64,000 bases of DNA from Tilletiopsis washingtonensis (GCF_003144115.1 NW_020312006.1:124001-188000), one strand, 5' to 3'. Shown: positions 23,253 through 35,900, counted from the stretch's first letter. Notes: generated by a model from the letters alone, not told the origin. A program made the numbers and translations.

Positions 23253-26200
23253 GGCGGCGGGCGCAGCTGCGAGCTGCTGGGACGCGAGTGCCGCTGTGAA
23301 GGCGTCAGAGCGGGCGCGTGGCGGGCGAGCCTGGCGCTGCACGCACGACTGCTTTTGGCGAGGTGCGGTGAGTGTGGAGAGTGGAGAGAGAGATCTGCGG
23401 TGCGCAGGTATGCGCGGGGCGTGTGGCGCTCAGGAGCGGGCGCGCAGAGACGTCAGGTGGTGGATGCGCGCGGTGCGAGAGAGATGCCACCGGGGCACGG
23501 AGCGCAGCGCGAAGAGGCTCGCGAGGCGGCGGAGACGCGCGCAGACAGGTGACCGAGAGAAGGCGGCCGGGTCGGGGTGAGTGAGGCGCCGAGAATGAGT
23601 GGATGGAGGGGAAGGGAGAGGCGACGACGAGCACAGCGTGAGCAGCGAGGGGCGCCGGCTGCACTCGCAGAGCAACGCGCGGCGGAGCGCCGGCCTGCCA
23701 CGCCAAAGCACAGCCCAGCCAGCAGCGCAGGCCGGCAGCACATCACGCCCGCGGCCGCACGGCTCTCGGCGTGCCTCTGCCTGCGCTCTGCGCGTGCGCG
23801 CGTGGCGCTGCGCCGCGCATCGCGAGCCCTGCCAGAAGTGCCGCGCAGGGCGGCAGCACCAGCCCAGCGGCCGGCCGCCAGCAGCAGCGGTCAGCGCGGA
23901 GCGAGGAGGCGCGAGGAGGCGCCGGCGCGCACAGGGCGGGCACTGGCCGGCCGCCGGCTCAGGGCACAGCACCCCTGTGCCGCGCTACGCCTCGCGACAC
24001 AGCCTCCAGCCGGGCGCAGCGCGAGTGTGCGCCCTCGCAACGCCGAGCCGCGCGCGGCAAAGGCAGGCCATCGGCGGCGCGGCGCGGAGCGAGATCGTCG
24101 AATCATCGCAAACGCACACACGCCGAGCGACCACCACGGCGAGCGCTCGCCTTGACACCGCGACGCAGCGCACGCTTCCCGGCAGCTGGTATTTGCAAGC
24201 TACAGCAGCAGCAGCCTCACCTGCTGCGACGGCGATGCGAGGCTCTGCGCGCGCGATTTTTGAGCACGTCTCGGAGCGTCGGACCCTTGCGCGCGCCTGC
24301 ACGCCGTGCGCGCGTGATGGTGTGCAGCTGCTCAGGGGCTGGCGCACGCACACTCGTCCAGTGCCGCTCGCCCGCGACGCCGCAACTCCGCTGTCGGCGA
24401 GGCATGGCAGCGGCAGATGGGCAGCTCGGCGCCTCGCTCGCTGCGCCTGCGCTCGCACCTCCTTCGTGAGCTCGCTGGGAGCTGCGATGCTGTGGTGCTC
24501 GCCCGCTGCGCGAATCTGGCGCATGAGAGCCATACCGGCTGATGTCACGCCTGCGGCGGCTGCAGCGCGCTGATCCGCCACACTTGCACTCCGAGCGCCT
24601 TCAGGAGGTCGCCGAGCCGCAGAGCGGCTCAGCGTGCAGTCGACGCGCGTGGCTCGCTACGGCGCATCGGGGCTCAAGCTGTGCGCTCGGCCGAGCGCTC
24701 GGCGTGTTGACGAGGCTACTCTGCTCTCGGATCAAGGGCGACGCCGCTGCCGAGGCGGCAACGCGATGGGGATGGGCCGAGGCAGCTGAGGTCCCCTGAA
24801 GGTCAAGTGCAGGCCTCGCCTCGTCGTCATTTTCGGGTCTTGCGCCTCCTCTCTCGCGCGCAGAGGGGCGCTGAGAGGACCCACAAATAGACAGAGCCCC
24901 TCCTCTGCGGCAACTTGGCAGCGAGCCATCTGTGCCTAAGCGGCGCACAAAGCGGCGAGGCCCTGCTCAACGCGGCATGGCGCTTTCTCCTGGCGCCCCA
25001 GCGTCCTCGAGCTGCCTCCAACCATCGAGACGGTGACCGTCGTCGCGCTGCCAGCCAGCACAAACTCACGCCGCCGAAGGAGCGGCAAAGAAGACAGCTG
25101 CACACTGCTGAGAGCAGCGTGGCCTGACAGGACCTGAAAAGCGCGCGAGCAAGGCCAAGGCTTGGCGAGCTGCGAAAGAAAGTCGCAAGCGCGCTCGTCA
25201 AGGGTGCAGCGCGAACCACGAGCTGGCAGCCGCGGGCCGAAGCAGCCGATGCCGATGCCGCCTCGGGGCTTGGCGTCGCGTCGGAAGCGCGCTCTGCTGC
25301 CCTGCCCGCGGCGCCGCCGGCGTCTCTCTCTTCCCTCTCTTTTCGCGGATCTGCAGAAGAATGACAAGCGAGTCGATGTCTGATGCTGAGCGCTGCGCAC
25401 TGCCGCTGCGCTGCATCGTGAGCTTGCCTCGGAAGCCGCGCCTGAAGCTCGCCTGTCAAGGCATCAAGCGCGTCTGCCACCGCTGGTGCGGTGCCTCTGC
25501 TCAGGCAGTTCTTACGGCCGCGCCGGCGCGCAAGGGCTTGAGACCCTCGTGGGGGTCAGCCGAGCGTTGCGTGGGCTGCCCGCTGCCGCCTTTGCTCTGA
25601 CGAAGAGCTCTTCAAGTCGCATCGAGCTCTGTCACAGCGAGATTTTGAGCACTTCATCTCGCGCCCGAACGGCCTGGGAGCGGTTGAAGGATGGTCGGAA
25701 GGCGGCAGCGCGGCCAGCTGGACCCGTGCCGCGGTCTGCGGAGCCGTCGCGCCGGAGCGCTGCCGTGCGTTGCGACTTCGCGCGTGCAGGCTCGGCCCTG
25801 ACGCACAGGCAGGTCGTGCCATGGCCGAGCGTCAACGAACGGCGCGGGCCGCAAGCAGCGTCAGCGTGAAGGTGGAGAAGGGCAGCTGAGGTCGGCCGAG
25901 CATGATGGCGGCCAAGTGCGTGCCGCTCGCACCTGCACGGCTTGGCAGATGCGCAGACGTGCGCCGCGCGCTCGCGGGGTTCCGCCGCTCCGAGACGGCG
26001 GCACGGCGCACCTCGTGCACGCTGCGCTGCGGCTGTGCCGCCGTGCGGGGCGCGCGACCGCCAGTCTGAGCGCACCTGGACACCGAGGCATCGAGGGCGA
26101 CGTCGAGGCAGCAGCAGGATGGCAGCTCAATCGTGCGGTGTGCAGCTCTGCAGCTGCCACGCAAGATGACGGCGGCCGGACTTGCTGCGTCAGGAGAGCG

Positions 26201-26418
26201 GCCCTGAGGGGGCCCTCCGTGCCGCGGATCTGGTGCGCATGACGCGGCGCGGCGCGGCTAGCGTCCCCTGGCACCTTGGCCTCACGGGTCCAGAGTGCGG
26301 CACTCGCCGCCATCCTCCTCTCCACCACATCAGCGCCTCGCAAGCTCGTCGCCGCTCGTTCGCCGCACCATCGAGCATCCTCGACGCACGCAGCTCGACG
26401 CGCCCTCACACGCACAGC
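23253..26418. promoter_or_regulatory. 3.2-kb divergent intergenic region between FKS1 and the GH72 gene
   Basis: The region lies between two start codons pointing outward, so it contains both promoters and leaders. It is the longest gene-free span in the window, against 200-520 bp for most other divergent pairs here. No coding motif, repeat family or RNA gene was recognised. Open frames are compositional. Confidence 0.55.
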
Positions 26419-28477
26419 ATGCGTCTCGCCTCGCTCTGCGTCGCGGCGGCGCTCGCGGCACTCGCCGTGCTGCCGGCCCGTGTGGCGGGCATTGACCAGA
26501 TCACGCGGTGAGTGGCAGAGCCAGCTGTGACACTAGCCAGCCACGAACCTGGCCAGCTGTGTCCGTGGGCAGTTGCGGCAAGATCTGTGCTGACGCTGGT
26601 ATCCACCTTCCAGCCGCGGCAAGTACCTGTACCGGCCCGATGGCACGCGCTTCTACATCAAGGGCATCGCATATCAGGAATCAGCGCCGACGGAGAGCGA
26701 CTCGGAGACGGGCGGCTTCCCGGTACGTCGAGGCCAGACCTGCAACAGTCGATGCGGAGACGCTCATGCCCTTTGCCCACAGGAGCCCACCTCGTTCGAA
26801 GACCCCCTCGCGCTGCCGGCGGCCTGCACGCGCGACGTGCCTTACCTGCAGCAGCTGGGCGTCAACACGATCCGCGTCTACTCTGTCGATTCGCAGCGGG
26901 ACCACTCGAGCTGCATGCGGACCTTTGAGGAGGCTGTGAGTGTGTCGTGCTCTTGTGGCTGCTCATTGCTCACGCTGCTGCGACAGGGCATCTACGTCAT
27001 TCTCGACCTCGGCCTGCCCGTCAATGGCTCCATCAATCGCGCCGAGCCCTCGTGGGACACGGCACTTCTGGAGCAGTATCTCTCCACCGTCGAGGCGTTC
27101 GGCCAGTACGACAATGTCCTGGCCTACAACGTGGCTAACGAAGTCGTCACAACCGACGCCACCACCGCCGCGCTGCCCTTTGTGCGCGCTGCCGTCCGTG
27201 ACGTGAAGTCATATCTCCGTTCGCGCGGTAGAAGCTCGCTTGTCGCCTATTCGGCCACCGACGGGCCCTCTGGCCCGTCCGGACGCCGCTCCAGCGTTGC
27301 GCGCTACCTCTCGTGCGGCGACGAGGCTGAGGCCGTCGACCTGCTGGGAATCAACAGCTATAGCTGGTTAGTGGAAAGAGGGCTCGCTGCGCAGCCAGAG
27401 CACACGCTGACCCGCTGCAGGTGTGGCAACTCAAATGCTGCGGCTGCAGGCTTCGACGACCTGGCATCTGACTTCGAGCAGCTGCCAGTGGCCACCTACT
27501 TTGCAGAGTTCGGGTGTGCGACGCAGGGCGCCGACGCGCGTCCGTGGACCGAGGTGGCGGCTCTCTTTTCGCCTCCCATGACGGACTCCTTCAGTGGAGG
27601 AGTGGCCTTTACCTACTTCCCGAAGGACCCGGAAGCGGCTGGTCGGGACTACGGCATCGTGGCGTTTGCCAGTGATGCCGGAAACGACGGAGACGTGCGC
27701 CAGCGCAGCGACTTTGGTGCGCTCGCCGACCAGTTCCGAAACGCCACCGGACCTGCGGCCCCTCCGTCGCCCGAGCCGACGACGTCGACGACCTGCCCGT
27801 CTCAGAGCGACAGCTTCTTGGCGGCCGAGGCACTGCCGCCGACGCCCGACATTCAGCTCTGCCAGTGCATGGAGGACAGCGCATGGTCCTGCCTGCCGAC
27901 AACGCGCACCGCGGGCGACTCGGACGCCATTGGCACGCTCTTCGACTCGGTGTGCGGCCTGCTTGATCGCAACGACGCGCCTGTGGGCTGCGACGAGGCC
28001 TTGACTGCGGATGGCGCCGCGGGTGTCTACGGCAACTGGAGCATGTGCGCGCCGGCGCAGCGCTTGAGCTGGGTAAGTGAGCCGCGTCGACTGGCTGCAA
28101 CGCCGCTGACAACTATCCCACAGGCATTCGATGCGTACTGGCAGCTGTTCCGCAACGAGCCCAGCGCCAACGCATGCAACTTCGACACTCAGGCCACGCT
28201 CCGCGCCGACCCCACCAACAACGACGCCGACGCCGCCGCAGCGACGGCGAGCTGCATTGCTGGTAATCAGGCACCCACTGCCGTCTTCACGCCTCAGCTG
28301 CCGTCGAGCACGGCGAGCAGCAGCGGCGGCGGCAGCGGCGGCAGCGGTGGAGGCAGTGGCGGCAACACCGGTAGCGGCGCCTCGACCGGCGGCGGTCCTG
28401 ACGCCGCAACGGCCCCGGCCTTGTCGCTTCTCGCCGTCGCGGCGGCCTTCGGCGCCGGCGCCTTCATCCTGCTCTGA
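26419..28477 (+). CDS. GPI-anchored 1,3-beta-glucanosyltransferase, GH72 with X8/CBM43 module
   Basis: Exons 26419-26507, 26614-26722, 26783-26935, 26987-27366, 27421-28072 and 28124-28477 give 578 aa. Signal peptide (MRLASLCVAAALAALAVLPA), then the GH72 barrel: GKYLYRPDGTRFYIKGIAYQ, LQQLGVNTIRVYSVD, the acid/base Glu169 in YNVANEVV and the nucleophile Glu273 in YFAEFGC. A Cys-rich X8/CBM43 domain follows (LCQCMEDSAWSCLP ... VCGLLD ... YGNWSMCAPAQRLSW), then a Gly/Ser linker and a hydrophobic GPI tail (AAAFGAGAFILL). Gas/Gel/Phr enzymes cut and rejoin beta-1,3-glucan chains at the cell surface. The X8 module places it in the Gas1/Gas2-like subgroup. It is divergent from FKS1, which makes its substrate. 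Confidence 0.93.
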
Positions 28478-28758
28478 GCGGCTGCAAGCACGCACCTCTC
28501 TCCTTGGCCCTGACCCACCTCTCATTCCTGCTTGCTCATCGCTTCGTCTCGCCGCACTCCGGCTCTGTATCCCGGTCGCCCGTCACTGCGCTTTCTTTGG
28601 TCGGTCTCGCACGCCCTCGTGGGCTTCTGCTGCAACCCCTCGTCACTCTCTTCACCTCGATCATGAATGCACGTCGTTCTCCCCGCATGTGTATGTGTCT
28701 GTGACCTCGGTCCCCCAAGCCCTCTGCGCCCGTCGCCTCGTCTGCCCGATTGTGAGCC
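28478..28758. other. Convergent 3' region, GH72 / aminotransferase
   Basis: 281 bp between stop codons, pyrimidine-rich, expected to hold both 3' UTRs. Nothing else seen. Confidence 0.5.
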
Positions 28759-30795
28759 TCAGATCTGCGCCAGGACATCGTCGAGCGCCGCACGGAGCGT
28801 CTCGACGACCTCAGTGAGCTGCTCGCGTGTGATGGTGTACTGCATCGCAGCCCAGCGGTCAGTGCCGAGGTCGCCGCGCAGTCTCCGGCGCACGTACCGG
28901 GGGACAGATCAGGATGTGGTCGCCGGCGACGCCGTCCGCAGTGCCCGAGCCTGAAAGGAGAGCGTCAGCACGACAGGTTGAGCGAGGCAACGCTGAAGCT
29001 CACCGGTGTACATGACGACGCCCTTCGAGATCGCATCGTCGACGACGCGGCTGGACAGCCCGACCTTGGGGCTGAACGGCTCCTTGGTGCCCTTGTCGGC
29101 GACGAACTCGACGCCCCAAAAGAGGCCGCGGCCGCGAATGTTGCCGACGTTCGGGCTGCGAGGCTCTCGCGTCAGATTCTGCGATCGCATCGGGGCGAGA
29201 CGGCGCTCACTGGTCGTCCAGGCAGCGGTGCAGCTCGGCCTCGAGGAAGACGCCCATCTCTGCGCAGCGCTCGACGAGTCTGTCCGACTTCAGGATCTTC
29301 TGAACTTCAAGTCCGGCGCGAGTGCTAGAACGGGGTCAGCCTGGCGTCTGGACTGAGACACGGCAAGCTCAGACTCACCCGCAGCTGTAGGACTGGAAGG
29401 TGAAGCCGCTGACGAACACTTTGCTGCCGCGCTCGATGGGCTCGATGACCTTGCGACTGGCGAGCACGGCACTCAGGGGCGCGTATCTGCGTGGAGAGCA
29501 TGTGTTAGCCATTCCTGTGTCTGTGGCTGGACGTCTTAATGAGCTCCACGCACCCGCCGCTGATGCCTGAGGAAGGCGTATGTCAGCCATGTGTCGACGT
29601 GCGCCCTCGCGATGTCACCAACCTTTGGCGACGGTGAAGATGTCCGGGATCACACCTTCTTGCTCCCAAGCGTGGAGGGTGCCTTTCGAGTGTCGTCAGC
29701 AGCCGAGGAAGTCGCTGACGGGTCAAGAGAACACACCAGTTCTGCCCATGCCCGACATGACTTCGTCGAGGATGAACAGCGCTCCATGACGGTCGCAGAC
29801 TCGACGACAGGCCTGGAAGTAGCCCTTAACCGCGGGCACGCATCCGGTCGTCGCGCCCACCACAGTCTCGGCACAGAATGCCGCGACGGTCTCCGGCCCA
29901 AGCTCCTGGAACTTGGCCTCGAGCTCCGTCTCGAGGCGCGCCACGTACTCGGCCTCGCTCTCGCCCTCCTTTTGGTGGCGGTACGCATAGCAAGGCGAGA
30001 CCTTGTGGAAGGCGCCCGACGCGAGCATCGGCTCAAAGTGCTTGCGGCGGCCCTTGTGGCCTCCCAGTGCTGCACGAGATGGTCAGCGTGATATTGCCAA
30101 GCGCGCGACTCGCAACGCACCGAGGCAGCCCAGCGTGTTGCCGTTGAAGCCTGGTGCAGAGTGCGTCAGTGTGATCAAAGTGCAGCAGTATGCGTACCGC
30201 AAGCACCTTGGTCACGGCCAATGAAGTTCGTGCGCTGCAGCTCGCCCTTCTCGACAAAGTGCTGCCGGGCAAGCTTGACGGCGCTCTCAACAGCCTCAGA
30301 GCCGCCCAAAGCGAAGTACGCGCGAGCAAAGTCGCCGCCACGCTCGTTGGCTTCGGCACACAGCACCTCGGCCAGCTCCTCGCTGCAGTCCGTGGCCCAG
30401 TTGCCCGAGTGCACGTAGTTGACGGAGTTCAACTGCTCCGTCAGGGCCGCGATCATGCGCTTGTCTCCGTGGCCCACCGACACGACGGCCGCACCGCCGC
30501 ACGCGTCCAAGAAACGACGATTCTCGCCGTAGATGTAGCAGCCCTCTGCGCGGATGGCCTTGAGCGGCATGACGCCGAGGTGCCGGTGCATGACGTGGCT
30601 GCTGCTCTTCGTCGGCGCGGCGACGGGTGCGGCGGCCATGCCGGCGGCGATGGGCAGCGAGGCGGGCGCAGCGGCGCCGTCGACGAGTCCGGGCGCCATG
30701 GTTGCGAGCGGGCGTCTGAAGGTTGTGATGGAGGTGGTGGTGCGGACGCAAGTGTGGCCGCGCACGAGGGCGCCAAGAGGGAGAGCGGGGCGCAT
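28759..30795 (-). CDS. PLP-dependent class-III aminotransferase, probably mitochondrial
   Basis: Ten exons on the minus strand (510 aa): 30795-30207, 30150-30121, 30069-29737, 29682-29623, 29566-29554, 29486-29379, 29324-29211, 29155-29004, 28950-28898 and 28839-28759. Aminotran_3 motifs appear in order: the glycine pair at [53 protein letters not shown] with D308 for the PLP nitrogen, [19 protein letters not shown] with the Schiff-base Lys337, [15 protein letters not shown], and [20 protein letters not shown]. The Arg-rich, acid-poor N-terminus ([20 protein letters not shown]) looks like a mitochondrial presequence. The first ATG was chosen; an upstream in-frame codon is TTG. The amino donor cannot be inferred. 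A 13-nt exon encodes the residues right after Lys337. Confidence 0.88.
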
Positions 30796-31314
30796 GGCGG
30801 CGGCGATACGATAGCGCGAGGCACGGGCCAACCGCGCGTTGCTTGCTGTGCGGGGCCGACGAACTCGAGGCGGAGGATGAGGGAGAAAGAAAGGCTGCGC
30901 TGGTGCTGCTCCTGCGATGCTGCTCCGTCTTCTAGCCTGATAAGTTGGCCGACGGCGAGGCGGAGCGAGGGCGCAGCAGAAGAAGAGGCGCTGTCAGGGG
31001 GCGAGTCACGGGCGAGGGCACGCCGCCAGCGCCGCAGGACCCGCGAAGGCGCGCTGTGCCTGGCGTGGCTGGCGCGGAGAGATGAGCCGCGGCTATTTGG
31101 CGCGCCTCGTCGCGCTCAGAGCGGAGACGTCGCCGCGGCCGAGCGAGCCGTGCCGTCGAGCGCACGCTCCGCTCCCACTCTCACCACCCTCGCCTCCACT
31201 CGGGACAGCCTCAGCACCTCTTCGCAGTCGCACACCCAGCAGCACCTGTCGCACACCACCACCGCAGCAGCTGCGCGCAACCACCCGCCGCGCACCTCCC
31301 GCGCCGCCGCCGCC
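30796..31314. promoter_or_regulatory. Divergent promoter region, aminotransferase / VMA7
   Basis: 519 bp between divergent start codons. Repeated CACC- and CAGC-rich DNA precedes the VMA7 start. No clear TATA or other box. Confidence 0.5.
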
Positions 31315-32184
31315 ATGTCCGTCGCCGCGCAGGCGGCCGACCGCCAGCTGGTGGGCCTCATCGTCGACGAGGACAGCGCCACGGGCCTGCTGCTCGCCGG
31401 CGTCGGCGAGGTGTCGCCCGACGGCAGCAAGAACTTCTTCATCGTCGGCAGCGGCACGCCCGTCGCCGAGATCGAGGAGCACTTCACCACGCTCACGCAG
31501 ACACGCAAGGACATCGGCATCCTCCTCATCAACCAGCACCTCGCCGAGAAGATCCGCCCCATCGTCGACAAGTACGCGCAGGCGTTTCCCGCGCTCCTCG
31601 AGATTCCGAGCAAGGACCACCCGTACGGTGCGTGGGCGCAGCCAGGAGGCGGGTGTGGCGTGCTGCGGAGCTGCTGGGTGAGGTGCGGCACGCAGGGTCG
31701 CCGGCACGCCGCTGGCGCTCTCTGTGCAGATGCGCAGGAGCTGCGATCGTGGACAGCGCTGCAGAAGTGATGCACTCTGTGCCAGAGCTGCGAAGAGGTC
31801 TCGGTGGTCGCACAGCGGCGTGCCCATGTGTAGTCAACGAGGCGTGCTGGCGAGCGCACTGGGTCGTGCTGCACAGAACCAGGTCTTTCTTGGTTGCTCG
31901 TGCGCTCTTTCTTGCAATGCTCGCGCGAACCACGAGCATGCCTTTGCTCTCGCACGAAGCTTGTGCAAAAGAGCAGGCGCTTGTCGCTGCGGTGGGCTCG
32001 AGATCTGACTCGCCTTGCTGCTCGCCAAGGATGCAGCAAGCACTTGCTCACACGCCCTCTCATATGCAGATCCGTCCAAGGACAGCGTGCTGAAGCGTGT
32101 GCAGAAGGTGCGTGCGCTTCGCCGTCCTCTGCCTTTGACGCATTGCTCACTGCGCCGCTCGTACCGCAGCTCTTCGGCGAATAA
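31315..32184 (+). CDS. VMA7: V-type H+-ATPase subunit F
   Basis: Three coding exons (31315-31627, 32070-32107, 32170-32184) encode 121 aa, the exact size range of subunit F. Conserved blocks are [73 protein letters not shown] and, across the first splice, [13 protein letters not shown] with the short terminal LFGE. Subunit F sits with subunit D on the central rotor stalk of the V1 sector and couples ATP hydrolysis to proton pumping at vacuolar and Golgi membranes. Intron 1 is 442 nt. The last coding exon has only 15 nt (LFGE plus stop), well supported because the family ends in this motif. Confidence 0.93.
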
Positions 32185-32972
32185 GCGCATCTCGGCGCAT
32201 CTGCAACACGGCCTCTCTCATTCTCGCTCCCGCCCATGCATTCCTGACTCACTTGACGCAATCCGACTTGTCACGATCATGCCGCGTCTACTGCGCGCGA
32301 CTCCGCAGCAGTCGAGCTGAGCGCACCTTTGGCAGACTGAGTGGCCTGTGAGAGCACGACTGGCGGCTCGTACTGTCGCGCTTGAGGGAGAGGCTCGCAC
32401 GCTGATAAGTGCCCACTGCGTCGCCTTGCCTTGCCAGCGCTGCCAGCGGTGCAGAGACGTGCCCAGCAGGAGCAGGACTCGCTTTTGCACTCGCCATACG
32501 AGCATCATCGAAGCGTCGAAGCGTCTGTTCGGCCACAGCTGACCGAGGGGCTCGAGCGAGCATTGTGCGAGTGCGGCAGGCGCCACGTGACGACTGGCTG
32601 CCACAGCAGGGTGGCCCAAGCGCGCACGGCGCCGGCTCTCATCAGACAGAGAGCGCACTTTACTGCTCTCTTGGCCCCTGAGCGCGCTGGAAGAAGCTCC
32701 AACAGACGAATGTACACAGAGAGAGTGCCCTTGAGAGGCACCTCTGCCCAGCACCAGCGGTCGGGCAGGCGAGGGATGAATCTGCTGGGTTGCAGCGGGA
32801 AGGGGGGAAGGGCGAGATAGAGCCGTCGTGCCCTGCTGCGCTCGCGGCTGCGTGCACGCCGGCCGCGGCACGGCGGCGTCATCCCGCGGCTCGTGCTGGC
32901 GCGCCCCGCGCTGCAGCATCTGGCCAAGTCGCCGAGCTGGCGCGCCTGCTATCTCACCGCACCACTACCACC
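32185..32972. other. Intergenic, VMA7 3' side and trehalase promoter
   Basis: 788 bp between tandem genes. It should hold the VMA7 3' UTR and the neutral trehalase promoter. I looked for stress-response CCCCT/AGGGG elements; a few short matches are expected at this GC content, and none is convincing. Confidence 0.45.
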
Positions 32973-35900
32973 ATGGCACCGCCATCTCCGAGCCGCGCCA
33001 CGGGCGCGCCCGCGCCCGGCCAGCTAGGCCGCCGCGCCTCGAACCCCTTCACGCGCAACCAGGACCTCAACGACGAGCTCGAGGCGAGCAACTCGGCCGC
33101 GTCCGTCATCTCGCGCTTCCGCAACGCCTCGATTGGCTCGCTCGGCAGCCGCCGCACCAGCGGCAGCTACGGCGCCATCGAGGAGGGCAGCGACGAGGAG
33201 GGCCTGCCGCCGCTGGCGCAGCAGCGCACGCCCGCCGACCTGCAGCGCGGCGGCGCCGAGGGCTCGGGCACGGGCGTCAGCAAGCCCGCCAGCGACGCCG
33301 CGCCCGCCGGCCTGCCGCTCGAGCCCGAGCTGGCGCCCGCCGGCGGCTCGCAGCGCCACGTCTTTGCCGACAACGTCAAGAGCCCCGACGTGGCGTACGA
33401 CAAGTGCGCCGAGCTTGAGCAGGCCCGCAGCAGCAGCGATGCGCGGGGCAACCAGCGGAGCCGCGGCCTGATCCGCACGTACAGCATGGTGAGTGGAGGC
33501 GGGCGGCGCGTGGGCTGCCGCCGCTCAGACGCTCTCGCAGGCCCAACAAAAGCGCCGGCCAGCGATCATGAACGACGACCGCGTCATCCGCCAGCGGCGT
33601 CTCAGCCACGGTGAGCGAGGCAGGCTTCAAGCCGCGTCCGCGTGAGATTGACAAGCGTCCAGACGCCGTGGCTGCGACGGAGCAGCGTCGCTTCATTGTC
33701 GATGTGGAGGAGACGATGCGGCTGGTGCTGGAGCAGGAGGACACAGACGGCAACTTCCAGGTGCGTCTCGAGCCCCTGCCGCCCTGCACGGCCGCTCACC
33801 GTCTCCGCAGATCAGCATCACGGACAGCGGGCCCAAGGTGCTGAGCCTGGGCACAGCTGCGAGCAACGGGTACAAGGGCGTGGACATCCGCGGAGTGAGT
33901 GCGCCGCCGCAGCCATACGCCCGCTGCCGCTGACTTGGCCCAGACGTACATGCTTTCGAATCTGCTGCAGGAGCTCGCCCTGGCGCGCGAGCACGGGCGG
34001 TCACGCATCGTGCTCGACGAGTCGCGCCTCACGGAGAACCCGGTGGACCGGCTGTCGCGCATGATCTCGCAGACGTTCTGGCACAATCTGACGCGGCGCA
34101 TCGATGCCGACGGCCTCGAGGCGATCCTGGCAGACCCCAAGAACCGCAGCGCCAGCAAGTCGCCGCGCATCTATGTGCCCGCCGCGGAAGAGGAGATGAT
34201 CGAGTACTACCGCAACATCGCCCGCGAGCGGCCGTCGATGGGCCTCGAGGTCGAGGTGCTGCCCAAGGTACTCACGCCCGAGTATACGCGCGACCTCAAC
34301 GACAAGCCGGGCCTGCTGGCGCTGGCGATGCGCAAGGAGAAGGACGCCAAGAGCGGTGAGGAGGTGCTCAAGGGCATTCCGTTCATCGTGCCGGGCTCGC
34401 GCTTCAACGAGCTCTACAACTGGGACTCGGTCAGTAGCGTGGGCCGCAAGCGAGAACCAACAGCTGACTCCCCGCACAGTACTTCATCTCGCTGGGCCTC
34501 GTTGTCGACGGCTGGGTCGACATGACGCAAGGCATCGTCGAGCACTTCATCTTCAACATCAAGCACTACGGCAAGATCCTGAACGGCAACCGCTCCTACT
34601 ACCTCATGCGCTCGCAGCCGCCGTTCCTCACCGACATGGCGCTGCAGGTGTACTCGCGCCTCGACCCGGACAAGGAGGCGGAGAACAAGGCGTGGCTAAA
34701 GCGCGCCATCCAGGCGGCCATCAAGGAGTACCACACCGTGTGGATGCGGCAGCCGCGCTACGACCCCGTCACGGGCCTCAGCCGCTACCGCCCCGAGGGC
34801 CTCGGCGTGCCGCCCGAGACGGAGGCCAGCCACTTCACGCACGTGCTGCGCCCCTATGCCGAAAAGTACGGCTGCAGCGTCAACGAGTGAGTGCCGGTGT
34901 GAGCAGCCAGGGTGGCCTGCGGCTGACGCCGCGGCAGGTTCACGCACATGTACAACCATGGCGAGGTCAAGGAGCCGGAGCTCGACGAGTACTTCATGCA
35001 CGACCGCGGCGTGCGCGAGAGCGGCCACGACACGTCGTACCGCTTCGAGAAGCGCTGCGCCAGTCTTGCGACAATCGACCTGAACGCGCTGCTGTACAAG
35101 GTGAGTGTGCTCGGCCTCCGGGGGGTGGGCATGTTACTCACTCCCTTTGCAGTACGAGGTGGACATTGCGACGGCAATCCGCGAGGTCTTTGACGACAAG
35201 CTCGAGCTCGACGACGACTTCACGCTCTGGGCGCCGCTGCCGCCGGAGCTGGCCGACAAGCAGCCCGAGAAGCCGTCGCACTCGCACACATGCGCGCAGT
35301 CGAGCGCCGAGTGGTTTGCGCGCGCAGCGCACCGCAAGCGACAGGTGGACAAGTACTGCTGGAACGAGGGGCAGAGCCTGTACTACGACTACGACACGTC
35401 GACGGGCCGCCAGGGCTTCTACGAGAGCGTCACGGCGTACTGGGCCATGTGGGCGGGCATGGCGAGCGAGGACCAGGCGGCGAAGCTGGTGTGAGTGGCG
35501 GCTGCTGGTTGCGTGCTGTGTGCGGCGCTGACGCCCCATTCCACAGGCACAATTCGCTGCGCAAGTTCGAGGTGACCGGCGGCCTCGTGCCGGGCACGGA
35601 AGACTCGCGCGGCCGCATCTCGCTCGACCGGCCGAACCGGCAGTGGGACTACCCGTTCGCATGGCCGCCGCATCAGATGCTGGCGTGGATCGGCCTGGAG
35701 CGCGTGAGTAGAGCAATAGGCTGCGTCCGAACTGCTGCTGATGGCTGTGCCAGTACAACTACGTCGAGGAGAGCCGCCGGCTTGCATACCGCTGGCTGTA
35801 CCTGCTCACGACCTCGTTCGTCGACTTCAAGATGATTCCCGAGAAGTGTGTCGCGCGCCTCGGCTGCCGCACGCTCCCTGTAATCTGACCCTCGACTGCT

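Noticed and set aside
30796-30831. Upstream start for the aminotransferase (MARASRYRI...)
   Set aside because: The codon at 30831 is TTG, not ATG. The first in-frame ATG is at 30795 and still leaves a presequence-like N-terminus.
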